A DNA stretch of 13,383 bases from Flavobacteriia bacterium. GTDB lineage: Bacteria; Bacteroidota; Bacteroidia; Flavobacteriales; Flavobacteriaceae. The position numbers were made by a program, and so were the translations under genes. Each line of letters starts with the position of its first letter. The first letter of the stretch is position 1. The notes under the pieces were generated by a model. The model searched no databases. It saw only the letters and a program-made list of their open reading frames with translations, and had not been told where the DNA came from. Shown in pieces: positions 1 to 6,361 of the stretch. The DNA is taken from contig DAOUPQ010000031.1 of NCBI GenBank assembly GCA_030626085.1, forward strand, positions 1-13,383, given 5' to 3'.

Positions 1-2
1 AT

Positions 3-161
3 CGCAATGAAGAAGGTAGATATCATTTGCTTGAATATTGGAAATCAAAAGCCGATAAAGATAAATTAGAAGAAACTGATGAACATAAATATTTTCATGA
101 GCTACGCAAACTGGCAATTGAAAAAAAATATGGAACTCACGAGTGTGATTTAATAGTGTAA
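3..161 (+). CDS. 3' end of unidentified protein (truncated by window edge)
   Basis: An open frame enters from the left edge and runs 52 codons to a TAA at 159-161; the other two forward frames hit stops within the first 70 bases. The visible tail is charged and probably helical, with many Lys, Glu and aromatic residues (for example LLEYWKSKAD near the edge) and a C-terminus ending ECDLIV. I do not recognise the family and assign no function. It is convergent with ruvC, only 14 nt from stop to stop, with no obvious terminator between them. The codon use matches the neighbours (AAA, GAA and TTA preferred), which supports real coding. Confidence 0.6.
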   Translation, partial: RNEEGRYHLLEYWKSKADKDKLEETDEHKYFHELRKLAIEKKYGTHECDLIV

Positions 162-175
162 AACAACTCCATTTT

Positions 176-727
176 CTATTTTATCCTATTTTTATTCTTA
201 TTTACAAAAGCACTCCAACCGGAATAGTTCTTGTCTGAAGTTATTTTTCCGTAATTATAAAAATGGCAAACTGCTGCAGCCAAACCATCAGAAGCATCCA
301 AATTTTTTGGCATGGTTTTAATAGAAAGAATATTCTGTAGCATTTTAGCAACTTGCTCTTTACTTGCATTTCCATTTCCGGTTATAGCCATCTTTATCTT
401 TTTTGGAGAATATTCAGTAATTGGCACTTCACGGATCAATCCTGCTGCCATGGCAACTCCTTGTGCCCTTCCTAATTTTAACATCGATTGAACATTCTTA
501 CCAAAAAAAGGTGCTTCAATAGCAATTTCATCAGGATGATAGGTCTCGATTATATGTAGAGTTCTATCAAAGATCATTTTTAATTTTACATAGTGATTAT
601 CATACTTTTTAAGTAATAATTCATCCATTTGCATCAATTCCATTTTATTTTGAACAACCCTGATCAATCCAAAACCCATGATGGTAGTTCCCGGGTCAAT
701 ACCTAAAATAATCTTATCGTTCAGCAA
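176..727 (-). CDS. ruvC: Crossover junction endodeoxyribonuclease RuvC
   Basis: RuvC is the Holliday-junction resolvase that nicks four-way junctions as a dimer with RuvAB and Mg2+. The 183-residue protein has the RNase H-like fold signatures: GIDPGTT (Asp11), AIEAPFF (Glu71), LKLGRAQGVAMAAG, the KMAITGNGNASKEQV block, and DASDGLAAAVCH (Asp144, Asp147). These match the four acidic catalytic residues of E. coli RuvC (D7, E66, D138, D141). The length is normal for Bacteroidota RuvC, with a short basic tail. The start must be non-ATG: the codon at 727-725 is TTG, an in-frame TAG lies seven codons upstream (748-746), and the first in-frame ATG (Met17) is past the catalytic Asp11. It is transcribed divergently from the membrane protein gene at 790; no ruvA or ruvB is nearby. 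Confidence 0.96.
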   Translation of the reverse strand: MLNDKIILGIDPGTTIMGFGLIRVVQNKMELMQMDELLLKKYDNHYVKLKMIFDRTLHIIETYHPDEIAIEAPFFGKNVQSMLKLGRAQGVAMAAGLIREVPITEYSPKKIKMAITGNGNASKEQVAKMLQNILSIKTMPKNLDASDGLAAAVCHFYNYGKITSDKNYSGWSAFVNKNKNRIK

Positions 728-768
728 AATTTTTTGATTTTTTACCTAAGCTTTAGAAAGACAAAAAT

Positions 769-776
769 TAATTTTG
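769..776 (+). promoter_or_regulatory. Candidate Bacteroidota -7 element (TAATTTTG)
   Basis: TAATTTTG fits the Bacteroidota -7 consensus TAnnTTTG and ends 13 nt before the ATG at 790, in the short divergent gap between ruvC and the membrane protein gene. No clear -33 TTTG/TTG lies at the expected spacing of about 19 nt, so the call rests on the -7 box and position only. Confidence 0.4.
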
Positions 777-789
777 TTTCTTTGCGTAA

Positions 790-1761
790 ATGTACAACAT
801 CTCACAAAAATATAAGTCGCAATTATTTTTTATTGCCAAACTCCTTATAATTACAGGGGCTTTTTATATCATATCTCAAAAAATACTTGAAAATCAAATT
901 TTACACACATCCGACTTCTATTCTTTAGTTAAATCAAAATTTTTATATAATTATTTAAATTTAATTCTGCTTATTTTATTTACAATTGCCAACTGGTTTT
1001 TTGAAGTTTTAAAATGGAAAACTCTAGTGTCTTCTTTTAAAGAAATTTCTTTTATCAATGCTGTAAAACAAAGTTTAGCGTCATTAACAGCTTCATTATT
1101 AACACCTAATAGAATTGGAGAATATGGGGCAAAAGCAATATATTATCCTAAAGAATATCGTAAAAAAGTATTGATCCTAAATTTTTTAGGAAATACATCT
1201 CAAATGTTTATGACAATAATCTTTGGTTTAGTTGGTTTATTTTTTCTTGTTGGTTTTTTTAATTTTAAAATCAATTTATCAATAGTTTCAACTGTTTTAA
1301 TTATTAGTCCAATTATATTAATTGTTCTGTTGATTTTAAAACTTGACTTCTTAAAAAAATGGATCAAGAAATTTATTAATTCTATATTAAGTATTCCTAC
1401 AAAGATCCAGTTGGATAATTTTAAATTAGCCTTTTTAAGATACCTGATTTTTTCTCATCAATTTTATTTTTTATTGATGATCTTTAATATTGATCTAGAT
1501 TATTTTACTGCATTAAGTTTAATTACAAGTACTTATTTTATCGCTTCATTTATTCCTGGATTTGTTATTTTTGATTTTATCATAAAAGGTTCTGTTGCAG
1601 TTACTCTTTTTGGCTTATTTCAAGTGGATGAAATAGTAATAATATCCGTAACTACGATCATGTGGCTTCTAAACTTTGCTTTACCCGCTTTACTGGGCAG
1701 TTATTTTGTTTTGATCTTTAAAACGCCTCAACCTATTAAAATATCTATTCATCAAAAGTGA
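790..1761 (+). CDS. UPF0104 / flippase-like (LPG-synthase TM-type) integral membrane protein
   Basis: This is a 323-residue polytopic inner-membrane protein. Hydrophobic segments lie near residues 12-30, 52-72, 92-104, 128-158, 164-184, 214-232, 238-262, 266-276 and 282-310. The motif TPNRIGEYGAKA (105-116) and a later IPGFVIFD (255-262) correspond to the conserved P-x-R-x-G-E and P-G-x(n)-acidic motifs of the UPF0104 family, which includes the membrane part of MprF and AglD-type proteins. Members are thought to move or present lipid-linked molecules. The second motif is degenerate here (Asp where Glu is usual). There is no soluble aminoacyl-transferase domain, so this is not a full MprF. The stop overlaps the start of the glycosyltransferase gene, suggesting joint action in making a glycolipid or lipid-linked glycan. 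The family call is good; the substrate is unknown. Confidence 0.8.
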   Translation: MYNISQKYKSQLFFIAKLLIITGAFYIISQKILENQILHTSDFYSLVKSKFLYNYLNLILLILFTIANWFFEVLKWKTLVSSFKEISFINAVKQSLASLTASLLTPNRIGEYGAKAIYYPKEYRKKVLILNFLGNTSQMFMTIIFGLVGLFFLVGFFNFKINLSIVSTVLIISPIILIVLLILKLDFLKKWIKKFINSILSIPTKIQLDNFKLAFLRYLIFSHQFYFLLMIFNIDLDYFTALSLITSTYFIASFIPGFVIFDFIIKGSVAVTLFGLFQVDEIVIISVTTIMWLLNFALPALLGSYFVLIFKTPQPIKISIHQK

Positions 1762-2885
1762 TCTTAATATCAATTTTTATTACCGGTATTTATGTAATGT
1801 TGATCATTGCTTTTGTAATTGGGATTGATCGTGTGCAAAATTTTGGAAATACAAAAAGTGCACATCAATATAAATTTTCAATTCTTATTCCTTTCCGAAA
1901 TGAAAAAGTTAACTTACCTACACTTCTTAAAAGTCTATCAAAACTGAATTATCCTTTTGATAAATTTGAAATATTTTTAATCAATGATGCTTCTTCTGAT
2001 AACTATAAAACTCTTATTGAAAACTTTCAAAATAAAAATAAGGAATTACAAATTCACTTAATAAATTCTAAAAGAAAAAGTGATTCACCAAAAAAAGATG
2101 CTATTGAAACTGCAATAATCCAGTCCAACTTTGATTGGATTATCACGACAGATGCTGATTGTATCATGCCCGAAAATTGGTTAAATAATTTTGATGTCTT
2201 TATCCAAAATAATTATTCAAAAATGATCGTTGCTCCTGTAGCATATATACATGAAAATAATTTTTTAAATAATTTTCAGATACTTGATTTTTTAAGTCTG
2301 CAAGGATGTACAATAGGTGGATTCGGAATAAATAAACCTTTTTTATGTAATGGAGCAAATCTTGCTTATAACAAATACTCTTTTTATGAAGTTAATGGTT
2401 TTGATGGCAATGAACATATTGCCGGAGGTGATGATATTTTTTTATTGGAAAAATTTATAAATACTTTTCCGAAAAAGGTTCATTATCTAAAATCAGAAAC
2501 ATCTATTGTCAAAACAAAAGCTCAGCCAACTTTAAATCAGCTTATCAATCAAAGAATTCGTTGGGCAGCAAAGACGAGTTCTTATGCCAATAAATTTGGG
2601 AAACTTGTTGGTTTTATTGTTTTTATAACTAATTTATATTTAATCTTTCTTTTTATATATGCAACATTAAATCATATTTCATGGCAACATTTTGGTATAG
2701 TTTTTTTGATAAAATTTAATGTTGATTTTTTATTGATCTATAAAACTTCGAAAATATTTAATCAACAAGAAGCTCTAAAAAAATATTTAATCAGTAGTTT
2801 ACTATACCCTGTTTTTAATATTTTTGTTGCTTTATTATCTTTTTTAAAAAAATTTGAATGGAAAGGCAGGACTTTTAAAAAATAA
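1758..2885 (+). CDS. Membrane-anchored family 2 glycosyltransferase
   Basis: This 375-residue protein has an N-terminal membrane helix (about 2-23), a cytosolic GT-A domain (about 38-275) and C-terminal membrane helices (about 283-302, 308-326 and 342-360). GT2 motifs are present in order: SILIPFRNE (41-49), FLINDASSD (73-81), the metal-binding DAD (132-134) in TTDADC, the acceptor-side GGDD (223-226), and QRIRW (265-269), equivalent to the Q/RxxRW motif of processive-type GT2 enzymes. It should transfer a sugar from a nucleotide-sugar to a lipid or glycan acceptor; donor and acceptor cannot be deduced. The start is GTG at 1758, sharing GTGA with the upstream stop. The first ATG (Met14) would remove half of the N-terminal helix, so GTG is preferred. 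The overlap implies translational coupling with the flippase-like protein. Confidence 0.9.
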   Translation: MILISIFITGIYVMLIIAFVIGIDRVQNFGNTKSAHQYKFSILIPFRNEKVNLPTLLKSLSKLNYPFDKFEIFLINDASSDNYKTLIENFQNKNKELQIHLINSKRKSDSPKKDAIETAIIQSNFDWIITTDADCIMPENWLNNFDVFIQNNYSKMIVAPVAYIHENNFLNNFQILDFLSLQGCTIGGFGINKPFLCNGANLAYNKYSFYEVNGFDGNEHIAGGDDIFLLEKFINTFPKKVHYLKSETSIVKTKAQPTLNQLINQRIRWAAKTSSYANKFGKLVGFIVFITNLYLIFLFIYATLNHISWQHFGIVFLIKFNVDFLLIYKTSKIFNQQEALKKYLISSLLYPVFNIFVALLSFLKKFEWKGRTFKK

Positions 2886-2909
2886 CAGAATCATATCTTC
2901 TAAAAAAGT

Positions 2910-2934
2910 GCTTTAAATTAATCCCATTAAGAGC
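2910..2934 (-). terminator. Weak hairpin between convergent genes, possible terminator
   Basis: GCTTTAAAT (2910-2918) can pair with ATTAAGAGC (2926-2934), with one G-T wobble and one A-A mismatch, around a 7-nt loop. In minus-strand sense the hairpin is followed closely by a run of T (complement of 2902-2907), so it could end the enoyl-CoA hydratase transcript. The stem is imperfect and AT-rich. Confidence 0.3.
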
Positions 2935-2935
2935 T

Positions 2936-3709
2936 TCAAAAATCTGGTTTTCTCTTTTCTAGAAAAGCTGTGGTTCCTTCTTCAAAATCTTCAGTACCAA
3001 AACAATTTCCAAATTCATTTATTTCAACTTCAAATCCATTTATACCATCTTTAAAATTCGCATTAATGGCTTTGATTGCAGCAGAAATTGCAGTAGAAGA
3101 ATTATTTGAGATCTTATCAGCCAACTTTTCACAAAAGACCAATAATTCCTCCTGAGGAACTACATAATTTACCAATCCGTAGTTTTTAGCTTCTTGGGCT
3201 GTGATCATATCTGCAGTCATGATCATTTCCATCGCTTTTCCCTTACCTACCAATTGTGGCAAACGTTGTGTTCCTCCATACCCGGGTATAACGCCCAAAG
3301 ACACTTCTGGTAAACCCATCTTTGCATTATTACTTGCCACCCTAAAATGACTTGCCATTGCCAATTCTAAACCGCCACCAAGAGCAAAACCATTTACAGC
3401 AGCAATTATCGGAATACTCATATTCTCAACAAAATCAAAAAGCAACTCTTGTCCTTTTCTTGCTAACTCAGATCCCTGACTAACATTAAAATCTGCAAAT
3501 TCTGAAATATCAGCACCTGCTACAAATGCTTTATCACCGCTACCTGTTAAGATAATTACCCTTACCTCTTCATCTGCTTCTAATTCTGCGAAAGCATTAT
3601 GTAATTCGGCTATAGTTTCTTTATTTAATGCATTTAATTTTTTAGGGCGGTTGATAAAAACTGTTGCCAAATAAGCATCTACTTCTATCAATATATTCTC
3701 ATAATTCAT
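2936..3709 (-). CDS. Enoyl-CoA hydratase / crotonase family protein
   Basis: This 257-residue crotonase-fold enzyme is expected to hydrate trans-2-enoyl-CoA (or crotonyl-CoA) to 3-hydroxyacyl-CoA in fatty-acid or butyrate-type metabolism, in the cytoplasm, usually as a hexamer. It has NRPKKLNALN (20-29), the CoA/oxyanion segment FVAGADISEF (62-71), FALGGGLELAMA (108-119) and MGLPEVSLGVIPGYGG (131-146). Both catalytic glutamates of true hydratases are present: Glu115 and Glu135, 20 residues apart exactly as E144/E164 in rat mitochondrial crotonase. That argues against an isomerase-only or hydrolase paralogue. The C-terminus AFLEKRKPDF is also typical. The gene begins 18 nt after the histidine kinase stop, so the two are probably co-transcribed. 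No other beta-oxidation genes lie nearby, so the exact acyl substrate is unknown. Confidence 0.92.
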   Translation of the reverse strand: MNYENILIEVDAYLATVFINRPKKLNALNKETIAELHNAFAELEADEEVRVIILTGSGDKAFVAGADISEFADFNVSQGSELARKGQELLFDFVENMSIPIIAAVNGFALGGGLELAMASHFRVASNNAKMGLPEVSLGVIPGYGGTQRLPQLVGKGKAMEMIMTADMITAQEAKNYGLVNYVVPQEELLVFCEKLADKISNNSSTAISAAIKAINANFKDGINGFEVEINEFGNCFGTEDFEEGTTAFLEKRKPDF

Positions 3710-3727
3710 CGATGTAAAATTTAATAG

Positions 3728-5185
3728 TTAATTTTTAGGTAAAGTTACCATAAATATGGTACCGCCATCAGCTTTTGATTGAAATGAAATATTACCGTTG
3801 TAAGCTTCAACAATATTTTTTACCATGGCTAAACCCAAACCCATACCACTTGATTTAGTTGTAAATTTTGGTTCAAAAATTTTAGGTGCATCTTCTTCTG
3901 TAATTCCTATCCCATTATCCTCTACTTCTAAAGATAAATAATTGTCATTTTCCAAAACTCGGACATCAATTTTAGGGTTTTCTTGATTTTTTAATGATTG
4001 TATCGCATTTGTTACCAAATTAGTAACAACTCTTGTCAGTTGTACTTTATCAAATTTAGCGATAATTTCATTCTTTTTCGGTTCATATTTGATAAAATCT
4101 TCGTGAAAGATATCCAATGCTAATTTCACTTCTTTAACAATATTGAGTTTTTCTTTTTTATGGCTTGGCATTTTGGCAAAATTAGAAAAAGCGGAAGCAA
4201 TTGAACTCAACGTATCAATTTGCTGAATTAATGACTGACTAAAATCATGTAATTTTTGTTTTATTTTTGGATCGGTTGGATCAAATTTTTGTTCAAAACT
4301 CTGAACTGTTAATCGCATTGGCGTCAGTGGATTCTTAATCTCATGTGCTACCTGTCTGGCCATTTCACGCCAAGCCTGTTTACGCTCAATTTGAGCTAAT
4401 TTTACAGCGCTATCCTCCAATTGATCAATCATATTATTATATGAATTGACCAATTCTAAGATTTCTACACTAGCATCTTCTAAATGAATTTTCTTATTGG
4501 TTTTGTCTAAGACAGTCTTCCGCATACTATCGGCTACAAATTCAATTGATTTGGTAATGTATTTTGATAAAAAATAAGCCAAGGCAATAGCGACAAATAA
4601 AATAATTAAATATACAAATGACAATCGGATCAAAAACTCTTTTAATTCTTTATCCTGAAAAGTATTATCTTGTAAATATGGTACACCTATGATCCCAATA
4701 GGTTTAAATTTTGAATCTATAATATAAGAATAAGACGATTTAAAATGTTTACTATTGGCAGATGTTTTTGGTATTACCAAACGATGGTCAGCATTTTTGG
4801 ATAATTTATTCAGAATATTTTGCGATAGATCAATATTGGCAGTTTCATCAGCAAAACGACCGTGTGATGAGCGAAGCAACTTGCCTTGTAAATCGTAAAT
4901 ATTAATATCTAAATTATGAATATCAGAAATTTCATTTAATTTTTTGTCTAATATTTTCGGTAAATGTTTTGTTACTAACGGAAGTTTAGTTTCTCTGTTA
5001 AGCTCATAAGAAATTGCAGATTTAATAGCTTCTTCTTTTCGTTCTAAACGTTTTAAATGATAATCTTCTGCTTGTTCATTATACTGATAAATCGTTATAG
5101 CTGCTATCAAAACAGAGGCTATAACTACCAAAAGTATCATGGCAATAAAAATACGTTTACGCAGTGAAAAAGTCTTAATCTCCAT
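3728..5185 (-). CDS. NtrY-like sensor histidine kinase (orphan)
   Basis: This 485-residue membrane sensor kinase has TM1 (about 12-33), a periplasmic sensor region (about 34-184), TM2 (about 188-206), a HAMP-like linker (about 207-262), a dimerisation/phospho-acceptor domain with AHEIKNPLTPMRL (phosphorylated His281), and an HATPase domain. The ATPase shows the N box NLVTNAIQSL (389-398), G1 DNGIGI (423-428), F box FEPKFTTK (437-444) and G2 GMGLGLAMV (447-455). The ERKQAWREMARQVAHEIKNP context is that of NtrY-like kinases. The periplasmic region has no motif I recognise, so the signal is unknown. No response regulator gene is in the window; the partner is likely elsewhere. It is separated from the upstream groES-like gene by two strong hairpins, so it should have its own promoter, and it reads into the enoyl-CoA hydratase gene 18 nt downstream. 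Confidence 0.93.
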   Translation of the reverse strand: MEIKTFSLRKRIFIAMILLVVIASVLIAAITIYQYNEQAEDYHLKRLERKEEAIKSAISYELNRETKLPLVTKHLPKILDKKLNEISDIHNLDINIYDLQGKLLRSSHGRFADETANIDLSQNILNKLSKNADHRLVIPKTSANSKHFKSSYSYIIDSKFKPIGIIGVPYLQDNTFQDKELKEFLIRLSFVYLIILFVAIALAYFLSKYITKSIEFVADSMRKTVLDKTNKKIHLEDASVEILELVNSYNNMIDQLEDSAVKLAQIERKQAWREMARQVAHEIKNPLTPMRLTVQSFEQKFDPTDPKIKQKLHDFSQSLIQQIDTLSSIASAFSNFAKMPSHKKEKLNIVKEVKLALDIFHEDFIKYEPKKNEIIAKFDKVQLTRVVTNLVTNAIQSLKNQENPKIDVRVLENDNYLSLEVEDNGIGITEEDAPKIFEPKFTTKSSGMGLGLAMVKNIVEAYNGNISFQSKADGGTIFMVTLPKN

Positions 5186-5198
5186 ATACTATTTTGTG

Positions 5199-5206
5199 TA
5201 AAGATA
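5199..5206 (-). promoter_or_regulatory. Candidate -7-like element for the histidine kinase gene
   Basis: The minus strand reads TATCTTTA, seven of eight matches to TAnnTTTG, 13 nt before the ATG at 5185 and just downstream of the groES-like terminators. No good -33 box is present, so this is tentative. Confidence 0.3.
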
Positions 5207-5225
5207 ACAATTATCAAAAATAAAA

Positions 5226-5258
5226 AAACTACAATTTTAAACTTCAAAATTGTAGTTT
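5226..5258 (-). terminator. Strong intrinsic terminator after the groES-like gene (distal hairpin)
   Basis: AAACTACAATTTT (5226-5238) and AAAATTGTAGTTT (5246-5258) form a perfect 13-bp stem with a 7-nt loop. On the minus strand it is followed by a T-rich tract (complement of 5215-5225), the arrangement of a Rho-independent terminator. It insulates the histidine kinase gene from upstream transcription. Confidence 0.8.
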
Positions 5259-5262
5259 AAGA

Positions 5263-5292
5263 AAAAGGTTTCTTTCGTTAAGAAAACCTTTT
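5263..5292 (-). terminator. Second, proximal terminator hairpin after the groES-like gene
   Basis: AAAAGGTTTCTT (5263-5274) pairs with AAGAAAACCTTTT (5280-5292) with a single-nucleotide bulge and the 5-nt loop TCGTT. The stem contains the GG/CC core. In minus-strand sense the 3' arm ends in a run of T. It lies 32 nt beyond the groES-like stop, so transcripts meet this hairpin first and the 5226-5258 hairpin second. Confidence 0.7.
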
Positions 5293-5324
5293 AAAAAAGT
5301 ATTTAAAAATTAGATCCTTTTAAA

Positions 5325-5612
5325 TTAAATTTCTTCAGTTTCTACTATTTTGGCTAATATATCGTCATACTGAATTAACAAATATTTTTTTTCTTCAAAT
5401 TTTACTTCGGATCCTGAAAATTCTTTATACAAAACAATATCTCCTGACTGAACCTCAGCATTATCAATTTTTGCTATTGCTACAACTTTAGCAATGTTTT
5501 GTTTAATAACTGCAGAATCTGGAATTATAATTCCCGAGGCAGTTTTTTTCTCTCCTTTTTCTTCTGAAATATCTAATAATACATTTTGATTAACCGGTAC
5601 AAATTCTTTCAT
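5325..5612 (-). CDS. Divergent GroES-like (Cpn10) co-chaperonin, not linked to groEL
   Basis: This 95-residue Cpn10-fold protein has FVPVNQNVLLDISEE matching the GroES N-terminal beta strands, TASGIIIPDSA (25-35) matching the mobile loop whose hydrophobic III would contact GroEL, SGDIVLYKEF (57-66) matching VGDIVIF, and YLLIQYDDILAKI (77-89) matching the C-terminal strand before an acidic tail. Compared with E. coli GroES, the segment between VVAIAK and SGDIVLY is several residues shorter, so the dome hairpin is reduced or absent, and the usual RG..VAVG motif is replaced by QNIAKVVAI. No groEL is adjacent. Many Bacteroidota carry a canonical groES-groEL pair elsewhere, so this is probably a paralogue with a specialised or GroEL-modulating role (inference). 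It appears to be a single-gene unit with its own promoter and two terminators. Confidence 0.85.
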   Translation of the reverse strand: MKEFVPVNQNVLLDISEEKGEKKTASGIIIPDSAVIKQNIAKVVAIAKIDNAEVQSGDIVLYKEFSGSEVKFEEKKYLLIQYDDILAKIVETEEI

Positions 5613-5648
5613 TTCTTAATATGTTTTTAAAATTTATTGCTTTTTAAT

Positions 5649-5666
5649 ATTTTACAAAAGTAAAAT
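5649..5666 (-). promoter_or_regulatory. Candidate promoter with overlapping palindrome upstream of the groES-like gene
   Basis: On the minus strand TACTTTTG (complement of 5655-5662) matches the Bacteroidota -7 consensus TAnnTTTG exactly, about 42 nt before the ATG at 5612. It lies inside a perfect inverted repeat: ATTTTAC (5649-5655), AAAA, GTAAAAT (5660-5666). The palindrome could be an operator or a coincidence of AT-rich sequence. No convincing -33 box is present. Confidence 0.45.
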
Positions 5667-5675
5667 TGTTTTTAA

Positions 5676-6248
5676 TTATATTCCTAATAAACTATCTATT
5701 CTTTTTTGATCAAAGCCTACAATGATCTGACCATTGATATCGGTTTGAGGCACACCTTTTTGTCCGCTTTTTCTAACCAAATTCTCTGCTATTTTTTGAT
5801 CTTTTGACACATCTACATCCCTATATCTGATTTCTTTAGAATCTAAATAAGTTTTAAGACGGGTACACCAACTACAAGATGGTGTTGAATAAACAGTAAC
5901 ACGTTTTTGAGGTTTTCCTTCACTATCATTTCCTGCTTTATAAACCGAACCTAATAAAAGATTGTTAAAAAATTCCTTTTCATGACAACCTTTATAAACA
6001 TTCACCAAATTCTTACTATTAAATTCTAAAAAGCTAGGTGCAGATCTAATATCGTATTTAGGATGAATATCTCTTACTGTAGACACATCAGCAACTAAGA
6101 TCTCTGTATCAATATTTACATTTTTTAAATTTTCAAATGCACAATCTGATTGATCACTGCCCTTCTTGTAGAGCAATAAAAATTGATTATCTTTTTTATC
6201 TAGATTTTTTTCTAATTCAGAAAGTGACTTGATATGTTGAATTTTCAT
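5676..6248 (-). CDS. Thioredoxin-like domain fused to a glutaredoxin domain
   Basis: This 190-residue protein has two thioredoxin-fold domains. The C-terminal half (about 115-190) is glutaredoxin-like: VTVYSTPSCSWCTRLKTYL with redox pair Cys125/Cys128, cis-Pro167 in GVPQTDI, and the GFDQ segment after the last strand, as in NrdH/YruB-type glutaredoxins. The N-terminal half (about 1-105) looks like a thioredoxin fold in layout (a strand FLLLYKKG, a later APSFLEF with putative cis-Pro71). However, its active-site position reads GSDQSDC, keeping only one cysteine (Cys36), so it is probably redox-inactive or monothiol. Cys88 is an additional cysteine. The likely role is cytosolic thiol-disulfide exchange, with the N-terminal domain binding a partner (inference). 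There is no signal peptide. The gene lies 113 nt after trpA and 63 nt before the groES-like gene. Confidence 0.85.
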   Translation of the reverse strand: MKIQHIKSLSELEKNLDKKDNQFLLLYKKGSDQSDCAFENLKNVNIDTEILVADVSTVRDIHPKYDIRSAPSFLEFNSKNLVNVYKGCHEKEFFNNLLLGSVYKAGNDSEGKPQKRVTVYSTPSCSWCTRLKTYLDSKEIRYRDVDVSKDQKIAENLVRKSGQKGVPQTDINGQIIVGFDQKRIDSLLGI

Positions 6249-6361
6249 TTATTTATTATTTATTCCTGCTATATATAAAATATTATGCCAAAATCAATAA
6301 AGTGACAACATGACATTAAAAAATTGGAAAATTTGAGATGAATTTAAATACTTGTCAAAAA

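Noticed and set aside
2970..3155. Plus-strand ORF of 61 codons
   Set aside because: It is antisense within the well-supported enoyl-CoA hydratase gene, with no homology-like motif and no start context.
6321..6334. Small hairpin after trpA as a terminator
   Set aside because: It has only 5 A-T pairs. It is mentioned under trpA but is too weak to list separately.
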